NCBI GenBank assembly: GCA_023398105.1
Contig: JAEWST010000002.1
Span: forward strand, 62,001 to 126,000
Reading direction: 5' to 3'
DNA: 64,000 nucleotides
Source of the DNA: Bacillota bacterium
Lineage (GTDB): Bacteria > Bacillota > Clostridia > Acetivibrionales > DSM-1351
Position numbers and translations under genes: made by a program. Below the pieces are notes generated by a model that was given only the letters and a program-made list of their open reading frames with translations, was not told the DNA's origin and searched no databases. Below are positions 26,801 to 37,065 of the stretch, one piece after another (the stretch's first letter is position 1; every line of letters starts with the position of its first letter).

Positions 26801-27052
26801 TAGTTCAAATATGAGTTCAACGAAGGTTTCTGTTTCAGGCTCTGCAAAATCGCTTCTCAGGCTGTCTCTATCACGACTGCTCCCCGACGGTTCTCCAAAA
26901 AGGGCAAAGCTTATAGCATCAAATATTGTTGTTTTACCTGCACCCGTAGGCCCAGAAATTACAAAAATCTGCTCTGTTAGTATTGTAAAATCTATTTCCT
27001 GCACTCCCGCATAGGGTCCAAATGCACTAATTGTCAGCTTTAATGGTTTCAT
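23804..27052 (-). CDS. sbcC: Exonuclease SbcCD subunit C (Rad50-like)
   Basis: A 1082-residue SMC-like ATPase. Walker A GPTGAGKTT is at 34-42, then the Q-loop region MLPQGEFRKLLES. Long coiled coils flank a zinc hook CPVCG near residue 519. The C-terminal lobe has the signature LSGGEGFKASLALALGLAD and Walker B ETLFVDEGFGSLD. With SbcD it cleaves hairpins and DNA ends during repair and replication. The start codon abuts the SbcD stop (TAGATG), so the two are translated together. Confidence 0.96.
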   Translation of the reverse strand: MKPLKLTISAFGPYAGVQEIDFTILTEQIFVISGPTGAGKTTIFDAISFALFGEPSGSSRDRDSLRSDFAEPETETFVELIFELRKKVYKIRRSPQQEQKKLRGEGYTTRNADVELLMHDGSLITKISNVDEKINMLLGINKSQFKQIVMLPQGEFRKLLESDSNEREIIFRKIFGTEAFAQIQKKLENESKELYKIVHDIKTQIDTYIKHFDCGNKIELEEIRKNQNVNIDLFLEEIKTLSEADIEELGVLKSQLEMITSSQGTLREELAKSNEINKKLKDKEKISSEYAVSIARAAEFSQKEADLEFARRALPISEIDEQCKISKQSIETKTRELTLAKQQAENSNKDYLACKEKFNLEKEKEPLKKKYEAELSVLNSMLPKVIQYDKGLKALEVAKAKNTEIINLLETEQKTLEVAKKSYKEQEEQLKQLYIMESECTKLDKEISENKKLLIELDNTNKLIISFIKQSELYESQKSDFEVFDTDFVKFRSKLEQLEDNYIRGQAGILAKTLQENKPCPVCGALEHPNPAKVMESIPSEEKLKELKQKYASLSDQRTDKLKVISELGGNIESKKLEIKNKFLALESQLINIFEIDRDKQQGDEVPQITQKNETEKAFFSKINNYLKIDKLTKESLEKARKDIIEKGKQLKAETLALKDMYKEKLEFVKKKDVFEREYEETANKIGKLEVNVNGFNNQKLSALEELARLSTAVFSIEAEVPEDIRSAARLNAKLAEKKTEIEKLEADLKKAERATELAKEKQSELEKAVAVRTTSLSESIEESVRLDRLLNERLIEGGFEDYKHYVKMKKTKADILSLQEEIASFYQKLKSQRDMLIHLEEETKALEFQNINELEAKYNLLVEEQKNMQNKQNVVFSRNTNNLKALSQLESLLVKIKALEEKYRLVGDLHRVAKGDNDQRLTFERYVLAAYFDEIIIAANLRLEKMTGSRYLLKRKEDKSKGRAQQGLELEVFDNYTGKARHVKTLSGGEGFKASLALALGLADIVQSYAGGISLETLFVDEGFGSLDPESLDSAIQCLVDIQKTGRLVGVISHVFELKERIKSVLEIYSNKEGSFARFIV

Positions 27053-28216
27053 CTATACACCTTCCCTATCTACTTCTCCAATAATTCTTGACATAATTTC
27101 AGTCTGCTCAGTACCAAGAGTTTCTCCCTGCATAGCTCCATAAAACTCTTTAAAAAGCTCAAGCTTGGATTTTGATTTATAGCCCTCAGCAGCAGAAGTG
27201 CTGTTTTCTTCCCTTTGGCTTGCCAACTCCTTACTAAGCCCCATAATATTGGGGTATACCGTTCTAAGTTTGGAAATAGGATCTATTAGCTCACCCTTAT
27301 CTGTAAGAACAGCATGAACATAGTCTTCAGTATTAGCACTTTTATATACTTCAGGATTTATCAATTCATTAATTGGGCCTTTTATAATTCTCATATCTCT
27401 TTTAGGAATAAGCGGATTAAAGGTTATCTTAGCGTTTCCCGTCTTATCAATCTCAACTATATTAATGCCCTTACGCTGATTTACTTCGGATAAAGAGTAT
27501 TTAAGAATTGAACCTGAATATCTGATGCTTTCTGCTCCAGCCTTTTGTGGTGCATGTAAATGCCCTAGGGCAGTATAATTGAAAATGTTAAAATAATCTG
27601 AGCTTACAAATTCAGTTCCACCGATACTTAGCGGTCTTTCCGATTCGGAAATAAGCTCAGCCGATCTACCTATCTGAGTAATATAGCCATGAGTAATCAT
27701 TACATTTCTCTCATCCTGTTTTATAGTCTGTCCAATCCTTTCAATTATCTTTTTCATGGCATCATCATGGGTAGATATTTTATTATCATCAAATATATGG
27801 CGTACATTTCTAGGATCAACATATGGTACCATATAGAAATTTACAGTTCCAAACTCGTCCTGTAGCATGGTACAATGAATATTTCCATTAAAGCCTCCCA
27901 CAATATGTAGTCCATTATTGGTTAGTATCTTGCTTGCAAAGGATAGGCGCTCTGCACTATCATGGTTTCCTGCAATTAATAGAATAGGAATCTTCAAATC
28001 AAGCAGCAACCTGTTAAAAACCTCGTCAACTAATTCCACAGCCTCTACAGGAGGGATGCTTCTATCGTAAACATCACCTGCTATTATAATGGCATCAGGT
28101 TTTTCTCTCTCAACAATTGTAATAAGCTGTTCTAAAACATGCTTTTGTTCTTCAAGCATACTGAACTCATTTACTATTTTCCCAATATGCCAGTCTCCAG
28201 TGTGAATTATTTTCAT
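27053..28216 (-). CDS. sbcD: Exonuclease SbcCD subunit D (Mre11-like nuclease)
   Basis: A 387-residue metallophosphoesterase. The metal-binding motifs are GDWHIGK (7-13), AGDVYDR, the NHDSAERL catalytic motif and ALGHLHAPQ. The C-terminal capping region has the YSGSILKYSLSEVNQRKG block. It forms the two-metal nuclease active site of the SbcCD complex. AGGAG precedes the ATG. It is the first gene of the sbcDC operon. Confidence 0.95.
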   Translation of the reverse strand: MKIIHTGDWHIGKIVNEFSMLEEQKHVLEQLITIVEREKPDAIIIAGDVYDRSIPPVEAVELVDEVFNRLLLDLKIPILLIAGNHDSAERLSFASKILTNNGLHIVGGFNGNIHCTMLQDEFGTVNFYMVPYVDPRNVRHIFDDNKISTHDDAMKKIIERIGQTIKQDERNVMITHGYITQIGRSAELISESERPLSIGGTEFVSSDYFNIFNYTALGHLHAPQKAGAESIRYSGSILKYSLSEVNQRKGINIVEIDKTGNAKITFNPLIPKRDMRIIKGPINELINPEVYKSANTEDYVHAVLTDKGELIDPISKLRTVYPNIMGLSKELASQREENSTSAAEGYKSKSKLELFKEFYGAMQGETLGTEQTEIMSRIIGEVDREGV

Positions 28217-28521
28217 TTAGTACTCCTTAACAATATGTTTTCTATAATTCCCTCAACACGAATTTATTCATGTAGCTAATGGTCATCATATATATGTTCT
28301 TTTTTACTACTTACTTTTCCTTAAAACATAGAGTTTTCCTCAGACTTGCCATCTTCTCTAGTTGAAGAGTATATTATTTCTTATTATCATTATACACGTT
28401 TTTTACTTATGTTTTATATAAAAAACGCAACTTTCCCACATGAGAAGTATATCGGTGTTCATGTGGGAAAGTTGCGTAAAAGAAGTTGAAATATTATTTT
28501 GTTTATGTGTATAGCTATATC
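28217..28521. other. Intergenic spacer with terminator only
   Basis: No gene was seen. The only clear structure is the perfect inverted repeat at 28425-28477. Confidence 0.5.
28410..28477 (-). terminator. Perfect 18-bp inverted repeat, terminator-like
   Basis: The arms ACGCAACTTTCCCACATG (28425-28442) and its exact complement (28460-28477) flank a 17-base loop. On the minus strand TTTTTATATAAAAC follows. It lies after the SLH pseudogene and is probably its surviving terminator. Its CAACTTTCC end also resembles repeat C. Confidence 0.65.
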
Positions 28522-29163
28522 CTATTTAGAAAGTAGATTGTAAAGCACCTGTGCCAGCTGTACCAACTGTGCCCTGCTGGTGTCACCTGCTGGGTTGAGT
28601 TTACTGCTGCTGCCGCTTAATGCTCCTGTTTCAACAAACAATGTCATGGCATCCTATGCCCAGCTTGATACTTGATCAGCATCACTGTAAGCTGTAAGTG
28701 TTTTGCCTGTTTCCCCTGCAGGAAGTTTTCCTATTTTCTTCAGAGTGTTATACAATAGAGTGAACATTTCCTGTCTAGTTATTTCATTATTAGGTGCAAA
28801 CATATTATTTCCTATGCCTGCCGTAATTCCAAGTTCCTTTGCTTTAGCCAAATAGCCTGTATAGTAGGTATTTCCTGCATCAGTAAAATTATTATTTAAA
28901 TCTGAAATTGGTTCAATGCCGTAGGCTTTCATTACCATAACCACAAATTGACCTCTGGTTAATTTGCCCTCTGGACTAAAATTACTATTGCCTGTTCCTG
29001 TAGCAATTTCCCTAGCAGCTACAAATGTCACTGCATTACTATACCATGTGGCTTGTGCTACATCCTTGAAGTTTACTTTATTATAACCTACAGCAAACTT
29101 TGAAAAATGGCTTGTTTTAAAGGTAATTACACCTTTTTCCTTATTGTAAACATTGTAAGATTC
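28522..29163 (-). pseudogene. Decayed S-layer homology (SLH) domain surface protein, C-terminal remnant
   Basis: One frame encodes a surface-protein tail: a strand-rich end (GVITFKTSHFSKFAVGYN) followed by three SLH repeats. The repeats start FKDVAQATWYSNAVTFVA, FTDAGNTYYTGYLAKAKELG and YSDADQVSSWA. The frame is broken by TAG at 28654-28656 inside the third repeat, exactly where A-K/Q-DAM is expected, then continues to a second TAG at 28522-28524. A TGA lies at 29164-29166, and no start codon or signal peptide remains. SLH domains anchor proteins to secondary cell-wall polymers. The N-terminal enzyme or binding part is gone. Confidence 0.85.
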
Positions 29164-29350
29164 TCAAACATTTTCAATACTAAGAACTTGTAGTTCTGCC
29201 ATATATCACATTAGTGATAATAAAGAAAACTTGCCTTGTACCAAGCTATCGTGACGGCAGAGGGCTAGTTGCCCTTATACTTTTCTTAAGTGTAAAAAGT
29301 ATTTACTAATATCTTTATGCGAATAAGTATTATTACTCCGTATAGTTTTC

Positions 29351-29737
29351 TTAGATATTTCCACAGTAATAATTTTCTGACTGATTTACTCCACAGGCTT
29401 CAAGTGCATTTTCTATTATCTGCCTATCATACCTCACAGTGAAATAACAAATGTTATTGTCTCTAGCGAAACGAACAAAGTCCATATCATCTGAAATCCA
29501 TATGATTTTAGCCTTTTTGTTTTTGTCCATGGTTTGTCTGACAATTTCCATTCCCTTAGCTTTTGCCCATGCAATTAATATAATGTCACTGGTTTTATTC
29601 TCTACTTCCAAGAGAAACTCTCGTTTATCTCTAAATATTTCAACTTTGGGGTAATAGTGGCATTTCTCAAAATACTGCATAGCATGTTGTATTATTTCAT
29701 CTGCATTGTCAAAGTTACTGCATAACACAAAATTCAT
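29351..29737 (-). CDS. Stand-alone receiver-like (CheY-fold) protein, function unknown
   Basis: A 128-residue protein. The strand-helix pattern resembles the N-terminal domain of AgrA/LytTR response regulators: FVLCSNFDNADEIIQHAMQYF, then SDIILIAWAKAKGMEIVRQ, then AKIIWISDDMDFVRFARDNNI. The position expected to carry the phospho-accepting Asp is not clearly conserved (IILIAW), so it may be a degenerate receiver. There is no output domain. It has a good AGGTGG site. A LytTR regulator and GHKL kinase lie upstream in the opposite direction, so a modulatory role is conceivable but unproven. Confidence 0.6.
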   Translation of the reverse strand: MNFVLCSNFDNADEIIQHAMQYFEKCHYYPKVEIFRDKREFLLEVENKTSDIILIAWAKAKGMEIVRQTMDKNKKAKIIWISDDMDFVRFARDNNICYFTVRYDRQIIENALEACGVNQSENYYCGNI

Positions 29738-29850
29738 TTTCCACCTGCCTTATCTAAATTACTCAACTTTCCCAATGAAAAGTCTATCCATACCAAATTT
29801 ATCAATGACTTGTTGCCAAGTAAACCAATTTATTATATAAAATTATTTAG

Positions 29851-29900
29851 CTTTTCATTTGATAAGTTCTCCAACACTTACAATTTTCAACTGGGAGAGT
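29851..29900. repeat. Dispersed repeat C copy
   Basis: GCTTTTCATTTGATAAGTTC is followed by CTTACAATTTTCAACTGGGAGAGTT, with the same block order as 9541-9590. A related half, CAACTTTCCCAATGAAAAG, lies at 29764-29782. Confidence 0.6.
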
Positions 29901-29990
29901 TAATTATTATTAAAAACTCAATAATTCACCAAAGTCAATTACTATCGGCTAAATATACGATGATATCGTACGATATTTTATCGGGCGAAG

Positions 29991-30031
29991 GCTTTAACCG
30001 TAATTGACTTTAGTCAATTTACGGTTAAAGC
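29991..30031. promoter_or_regulatory. Long inverted repeat upstream of the LytTR regulator
   Basis: The arm GCTTTAACCGTAATTGACT pairs with AGTCAATTTACGGTTAAAGC (one extra T) around a two-base centre. It is too AT-flanked and lacks a T-run, so an operator or cruciform is more likely than a terminator. It is 290 bases before the LytTR gene. Confidence 0.5.
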
Positions 30032-30320
30032 TGGAACATAAATATTTTGTGTAAACATAGTGTAAGTGTATCTATAAACTCAAAAAATAAATTTGTGCAT
30101 ACATGGTACAATCAAATAGTGTAGTATCGTCTTTTCAGACTATAGAAATTGATTTTTTCCAAGAATAACAATATCACTTTGTTGCTATTTTTCAACCATT
30201 TATCCTCAAGTGGTATAAAAAATAGGGTGAGTGGTATTCTCTGTTTAACAAAAGTCTTGAGTTTCTAGTTTCTTTTAGATAGAATTATGTTACATATTGC
30301 TATATAAAGGTGGTTAAAAC

Positions 30321-31055
30321 GTGAGGATTGCAGTAATTGATGATACTTCCCAAGACCGAAAAGCAGCCATTGCTCTTGCTAAAGAGTACTTTGTTCAAAG
30401 AAAAGAATATGAAAACATAGAGATTTTTTTTGATGAATATGATTGTGGCGAGGCATTTTTAGAGTCTTACATAAAGGGAGTCTATGATATCTTATTTCTA
30501 GACATATATATGAAGTCCTTAACTGGAATTGACATAGCAAGACAGATTTCCTTGGCAGATGAAAATTGTCATATTATTTTTTTTACAAGCAGTGAGGATC
30601 ATTATCCCGAAAGCTATGAGGTTCACGCAAAAGGTTATGTAACAAAACCTTTAAAAGAGTCCTCTTTTTCTTTTTGCAATGCTATGGATTATATTATGAA
30701 GCATTTATCTTTACAATTCTCTGGTATTAATGTATTTTTCAATGGCGGAGACGCTTTCTGTGCCTTTAAAGAAATTTTGTATTTTGAAATGAATAATGGC
30801 AGACTTTATTTTCATCTTTTAGAAGAAGCTTTTGAATTGTCAGGAAAGTATTCTGATTATTCAATAGAATTACTAAAAGACAATCGTTTCTTGGAATGCT
30901 ATAGAAACCTAATAGTAAATATGGATTACATCAAAAATTTTGATGATGATAGCTTTATTTTAAAAAACAATGAAAAGCTTCCAATTAGTAGAAGAAAAAA
31001 ACAAACGGTACTAAATCAATATATGAAATATTTTTTAGGAAAGGGGAAAATATAG
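30321..31055 (+). CDS. LytTR-family response regulator
   Basis: A 244-residue cytosolic response regulator starting at GTG with AAAGGTGG upstream. The receiver domain has IDDTSQDR and the acceptor Asp61 in DILFLDIYM, then IIFFTSS and the KP motif in YVTKPLKES. The LytTR DNA-binding domain (about 138-240) has EILYFEMNNGRLYFH and FLECYRNLIVNMDYIKNF. It controls genes after phosphorylation by the kinase next door, whose ATG immediately follows its stop. The AgrA/LytR type often governs peptide signalling or surface functions; the target here is unknown. Confidence 0.92.
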   Translation: MRIAVIDDTSQDRKAAIALAKEYFVQRKEYENIEIFFDEYDCGEAFLESYIKGVYDILFLDIYMKSLTGIDIARQISLADENCHIIFFTSSEDHYPESYEVHAKGYVTKPLKESSFSFCNAMDYIMKHLSLQFSGINVFFNGGDAFCAFKEILYFEMNNGRLYFHLLEEAFELSGKYSDYSIELLKDNRFLECYRNLIVNMDYIKNFDDDSFILKNNEKLPISRRKKQTVLNQYMKYFLGKGKI

Positions 31056-32372
31056 ATGGGCTTTATAATAAATAGCACTTTAGTCTCAATTATAGGACTC
31101 ACTGGAGTTTTCCTGAGATATGTACCTTTCCATACCATTGTTTCCAGAAAGCAAAAAAAACAATTATTACTTTCATATGTAGCTTTTTTTATAGTTCAAT
31201 TTGCTTTTTTGCTTTTAATTTTTTCAAAGCTTTCACTTACTCCCAAAAGTTATAAGCTGATCATTTGCTTCTTTGGTACATGCTACTTTATCATTAACTG
31301 CATACTGATTCCAAATCAGTTTTTTAAGCATATTTTTATCTTATCTGTACAAAGCATTTATTCCCTGTTTCTTCATTCTTTAGCAGCTTTACTTACTAAC
31401 ATGTATTTTTTTAATATGACGATAAGTGTGCAATTTCAATTTCAAAGCTTTAGCTTTTTAGTACTATTTTTCATAATCTCCTATCCCCTTTCAAAAATTT
31501 TAAACAAATCGTTCTTGCTGCGAATTGGGGAGGAAAAACACTATTATTGGAAATGGATTTGGCTGATCCCTTGTTTTACGCTGTTTGGAAACATGATTGC
31601 TACTATGAATAGTGACTGGATTTCCACATGGCAGCAATTTTTAGCAAGATTATTCATGACCATCACTGTAATTGCGTCTTGGAAATGTATCAATATTGAT
31701 TTTAAAGAAATAGATGAAAAAATTAGAGTAAAAAATGAAAATGAATTTTTGAATATGCAAATCAAATCAATTTCTGACAGTGCTTATTTGATTGAAAAAG
31801 AGGAAGAAAAACTTAAAATTCTACGACATGATATAAGACATCATACACAAATGCTTTTTTCTTTTATTTCGGAAAATGAAAATGATAAAGCTCTTGAAAT
31901 ACTAAAAAAACTCAATACCGAATTATTACCTATTGGCTCTGCAAAATTCTGTAAAAATCAAATTATCAATTCTGCAATTTCTATCTATGCTCATAAGGCT
32001 ATTTCTTCACAGACTAAGCTGGAGTATGAAATAGCTTTGCCAAAGGATTTACCTTTTAATGAAAATGACATTGCCATTTTATTTGCTAACGTACTTGACA
32101 ATGCAGTAAATGCTAGTTTATCTCAGCCAGAAGAAAAACGAACAATTAAAATAAAATCCAAATATGAACAAAATCAGTTGGTAATTTTCGTTGAAAATTA
32201 CTTTGCTGGAACTGTACTCTTTGACAAAAATGGTATTCCAATTTCGAAAAAAGAAGGTCATGGTTTCGGTACGAAGTCTATTCTTTCCGTTGTAAAAAAA
32301 TATAATAGTACTGCGGTATTCACTCATGAGAATAATGTTTTTACAGCGGGTTTTTTATTCTTTATATATTAG
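31056..32372 (+). CDS. GHKL-type sensor histidine kinase (AgrC-like)
   Basis: A 438-residue kinase. About six membrane helices cover residues 1-205, a short coiled linker follows, the phospho-acceptor His near 258 is in LRHDIRHHTQM, and a GHKL ATPase domain has LFANVLDNAVNAS and GHGFGTKSI. The design matches AgrC/ComD/VirS kinases, which usually sense peptides or small ligands in the membrane. No AgrD-like peptide gene or AgrB protease is next to it. It abuts the LytTR regulator gene (TAGATG), so they form one unit. Confidence 0.9.
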   Translation: MGFIINSTLVSIIGLTGVFLRYVPFHTIVSRKQKKQLLLSYVAFFIVQFAFLLLIFSKLSLTPKSYKLIICFFGTCYFIINCILIPNQFFKHIFILSVQSIYSLFLHSLAALLTNMYFFNMTISVQFQFQSFSFLVLFFIISYPLSKILNKSFLLRIGEEKHYYWKWIWLIPCFTLFGNMIATMNSDWISTWQQFLARLFMTITVIASWKCINIDFKEIDEKIRVKNENEFLNMQIKSISDSAYLIEKEEEKLKILRHDIRHHTQMLFSFISENENDKALEILKKLNTELLPIGSAKFCKNQIINSAISIYAHKAISSQTKLEYEIALPKDLPFNENDIAILFANVLDNAVNASLSQPEEKRTIKIKSKYEQNQLVIFVENYFAGTVLFDKNGIPISKKEGHGFGTKSILSVVKKYNSTAVFTHENNVFTAGFLFFIY

Positions 32373-32404
32373 TCATTTCTTAATGAAAAAATTGTTTGTT
32401 TTAG

Positions 32405-33289
32405 TTAAATAGTTGGAAAAATAACCTTTATCCCCTTTTCAATTATTTCAAACTCTATATTGAAGGAAGGAAATATCTCTCCGTCTATGTTTAAACGAAG
32501 GTCTTCACTACTTTCAATTTTTATTTTCTTTCCTCTCAGAAATTGTACTTCCTTTAGCTGTCCGTGTTCTCCCCTTATATACTTAGGGAATAAACTCAAT
32601 ATTTGAAATCTGCTTGCCTCGGAAATTAAACAGATATCAAATAGTCCATCATCTATTTTAGCCTCTGGTGCAGCAAGCATTCCTCCACCATAAAATTTTC
32701 CATTTGCAATAGCTGCAAGAAGTAATTTTAGCTCCATTTCGCTATCATCTATATGTATCTTTATTTTGCTAATTCTCTTTTGTATAACGGTATAAATGAT
32801 TGAAATTACGTATGCCATGCTACCTGTAATTCCAGAGACTTTTTTAAATTTATCAGCATTAACAACCACATCAGCATCAAAGCCAATTGAGGATATATTT
32901 ATAAAATACTTGTTATTAGCCTTTGCTAAATCAATGTTTTTTACCTCTCCATTAATTGTATTCACTAGAATATCATTTATATTATATGTAGTAGTTATAC
33001 TCCTAATAAAGTCATTTCCTGACCCCGCAGGTATGACTCCCAAGGATGACTGCGTGCCTGCAATTCCATTTACTACCTCATTTACAGTTCCATCCCCGCC
33101 AACAGAATAAATTCTACATTCTTCTATACTAGAATACTCTCTGGCAATCTCAGTTGCATGACCTGGATAATCTGTAACTTGTATTCTATATTCATCAGCC
33201 TTATCCTTGAAATAATCTTCAATAACTGGTATCAACTCAGTGGCTTTTCCTTTCCCAGCCATTGGATTAATAATAAAGATATGTTTCAT
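32405..33289 (-). CDS. Diacylglycerol/lipid kinase (YegS/BmrU family)
   Basis: A 294-residue lipid kinase. The N-terminal nucleotide-binding domain has the conserved INPMAGKGKA, the GGDGTVNEVVNGI motif and the LGVIPAGSGNDFIRS motif. The C-terminal beta-rich domain contains FYGGGMLAAPEAKIDDGLFDI. The family phosphorylates diacylglycerol or related lipids at the membrane. It runs opposite to the two-component genes and is monocistronic, with GGGGGG before ATG. The exact lipid substrate cannot be told. Confidence 0.92.
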   Translation of the reverse strand: MKHIFIINPMAGKGKATELIPVIEDYFKDKADEYRIQVTDYPGHATEIAREYSSIEECRIYSVGGDGTVNEVVNGIAGTQSSLGVIPAGSGNDFIRSITTTYNINDILVNTINGEVKNIDLAKANNKYFINISSIGFDADVVVNADKFKKVSGITGSMAYVISIIYTVIQKRISKIKIHIDDSEMELKLLLAAIANGKFYGGGMLAAPEAKIDDGLFDICLISEASRFQILSLFPKYIRGEHGQLKEVQFLRGKKIKIESSEDLRLNIDGEIFPSFNIEFEIIEKGIKVIFPTI

Positions 33290-33379
33290 TTAGCCCCCCA
33301 TATATGAAATTTATAATCAGCCGTTTCAAGGGTTGATTATTCAAAATATATCAAATACCTAGAAAAGTATACAAAAAAA

Positions 33380-33423
33380 CTTTGAAACCTTAAGAGAAAT
33401 CATTTAACAATTTTCTTAAGGTC
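33380..33423 (-). terminator. Intrinsic terminator after arabinofuranosidase
   Basis: On the minus strand ACCTTAAGAAAAT pairs with ATTTCTCTTAAGGT around a short loop. TTTCAAAGTTTTTTTG follows. It lies 65 bases after the enzyme's stop codon. Confidence 0.75.
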
Positions 33424-33488
33424 TCAGCAATGATTACTTAGATGACTATATACTGGCACAATTGTCGTATAAAAAGTAGCTAACTCTT

Positions 33489-35117
<1,629 letters not shown>

Positions 35118-35318
35118 TTAAAAAGTGTTGGCTTATAAATCTGTAATAATTTGATACTCCTCTTCAAAAATAGAATTACTATTAGCTTGTTTAATGCATA
35201 TTTATTATATTCATAATAATGTTCAAAAAAAACGATGTCAATACTATTAATTAACACCTTATACCTAAAAAATTTTTACAATACACACAGTATTATGATA
35301 TCATTAGTTTATTCCCAA

Positions 35319-35348
35319 TATAACGAGGCAAGAAATCTATGCGTTATA
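35319..35348. repeat. Dispersed repeat A, copy 5 (short remnant, inverted)
   Basis: TATAACGAGGCAAGAA matches the right end of copy 1 in reverse orientation, then the sequence closes with CGTTATA. The hairpin part is missing. Confidence 0.55.
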
Positions 35349-35442
35349 AAACCTGCTAAGTTAAACTCTCGACAGCCAATCTGACTATAAACACATTAAA
35401 TATTTAAAATTTATACTTTATGAAATTTTCTAGGGGGAAATT

Positions 35443-37065
35443 ATGTATAAGGTTTTTTTAGTAGAAGATGAAATAGTAATACGAGAAGGTATTAAGAACA
35501 AAATTCATTGGGAAGATGAGGGCTTTATAATTGTTGGAGATGAGAGTGATGGTGAATTGGCTTATCCAATAATTATAAGTGAACAACCCGATATCCTAAT
35601 TACAGATATAAAAATGCCTTTTATGGACGGTCTTGAATTGAGTAAATTACTAAAAAAAGAAATGCCTCAGCTAAAAATAATTATTATAAGCGGATATAGT
35701 GATTTTGGATATGCACAGCAGGCAATTGATATTGGTGTCAGCGAATATTTACTTAAACCCATTACATCTGGTAAACTAATGACTGCAGTAAAAAACGCAG
35801 CCGTAGCAATTGAAAAGGAACGTAGCGATAAACAAATTCTGGAGCAGTATAAGTTTTTAGTTTATCAGAAGCAACGTGAAAAAAGAACTGATTTTTTTAA
35901 TGCATTAGTAAGCGGAAAAATGTCTCTTTCCCAGATTATTGAGCAGGAAAAAGAACTCGGAATTGATATGGTAGCAAGAGTTTTTTGCGTTTTTCTGTTT
36001 CAATTTAAAGGTCAAGAAGATATGTACGAATATTCGAATGATATAGTACAGAGTGAAACAAGAATGACACAAGCTTTAAGTACATTTCCTAACATAAAAA
36101 TATTTGAGCGTGGCATGGATGGATGGGCTTTTATACTTCTAGGAGAAAATGAATTGCAGATTAATGAATCAACAAAAGAACTGTGCAATTTATTAATTGG
36201 TATTTGTGAAGACAAGACACATTATTTTGGAGGAATTGGCAGGGTTGTTCATCGTGTTCGTGACATACAACAGTCCTATCTAGATGCTAATAGTGCTTTT
36301 TCTTTGCGTTATTTTGAAAGAAGAGATCAGTTCTTGTCTTATAATGATGTGGCGAACATTAAGGCTCAGATAGGAAACCGTATTAATGTCAGTGAGTTAC
36401 ATCTTGAAAAGCTGGACAGAGATTTATTGGAAGAGTTTTTGAAGCGGGGTACCATTAATGATGTTGATGAATTTGTAGACAGCTATTTTGACGGATTTGG
36501 TTCTAATGCTATAAAATCAACCATCTTCCGGCATTATATTATAATGGATGGATACTCTGCTATTATGAAATTCCTCAAGACTCTAAAGTACCCTAAGGAA
36601 AAGATTCACAGCAGTCTTAATGGCACGAATAATATCCTTGATCATCTTTCCAGCTTTGAGGACTGCTGTAAATTTTATAAATCAATACTTAAGGAAGCAA
36701 TTGATATTCGTAATAAAAACAGTCAGAAAAGATATTCTGGTCTTATTGATCACGCAAAGGAATATATGCATCATAAATTTAATATGAGTGATCTTTCGTT
36801 AGATCAAGTTGCTTCTACTGTTAATCTTAGTCCCAATTACTTCAGTTCACTTTTTAATCAGGAAACAGGGATGACCTTTATAGAATATCTAACGGACACC
36901 CGAATGGAGAAGGCTAAAGATTATTTAAGATGTTCTAGTAAAAAAATAAGTGAAATTGGATTTTTAGTAGGATATCTAGATTCCCATTATTTCAGCTACA
37001 TATTTAAAAAGACGCAAAATTGTACCCCATCAGAATACAGGCTACAGGGTAAGGGTGAAGAATGA
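35443..37065 (+). CDS. YesN-type response regulator with AraC DNA-binding domain
   Basis: A 540-residue regulator. The receiver has LVEDE, Asp55 in ILITDIKMPFMDGLEL and YLLKP. A long middle region (about 130-430) is followed by an AraC helix-turn-helix pair at about 440-538, with LSLDQVASTVNLSPNYFSSLFNQETGMTF and ISEIGFLVGYLDSHYFSYIFKK. YesN-type regulators activate sugar uptake and polysaccharide-use genes. Its stop overlaps the kinase start by four bases. Likely targets are the downstream binding-protein and importer genes and perhaps the divergent arabinofuranosidase. Confidence 0.93.
   Translation: MYKVFLVEDEIVIREGIKNKIHWEDEGFIIVGDESDGELAYPIIISEQPDILITDIKMPFMDGLELSKLLKKEMPQLKIIIISGYSDFGYAQQAIDIGVSEYLLKPITSGKLMTAVKNAAVAIEKERSDKQILEQYKFLVYQKQREKRTDFFNALVSGKMSLSQIIEQEKELGIDMVARVFCVFLFQFKGQEDMYEYSNDIVQSETRMTQALSTFPNIKIFERGMDGWAFILLGENELQINESTKELCNLLIGICEDKTHYFGGIGRVVHRVRDIQQSYLDANSAFSLRYFERRDQFLSYNDVANIKAQIGNRINVSELHLEKLDRDLLEEFLKRGTINDVDEFVDSYFDGFGSNAIKSTIFRHYIIMDGYSAIMKFLKTLKYPKEKIHSSLNGTNNILDHLSSFEDCCKFYKSILKEAIDIRNKNSQKRYSGLIDHAKEYMHHKFNMSDLSLDQVASTVNLSPNYFSSLFNQETGMTFIEYLTDTRMEKAKDYLRCSSKKISEIGFLVGYLDSHYFSYIFKKTQNCTPSEYRLQGKGEE

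Larger units (their letters stand above)
29738..30320. other. Divergent regulatory region before the LytTR two-component system
   Basis: No gene was seen. It contains repeat-C copies (29760-29816 and 29851-29900), a perfect 14-bp palindrome ATATCGTACGATAT at 29963-29976 and a long inverted repeat at 29991-30031. Confidence 0.55.
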
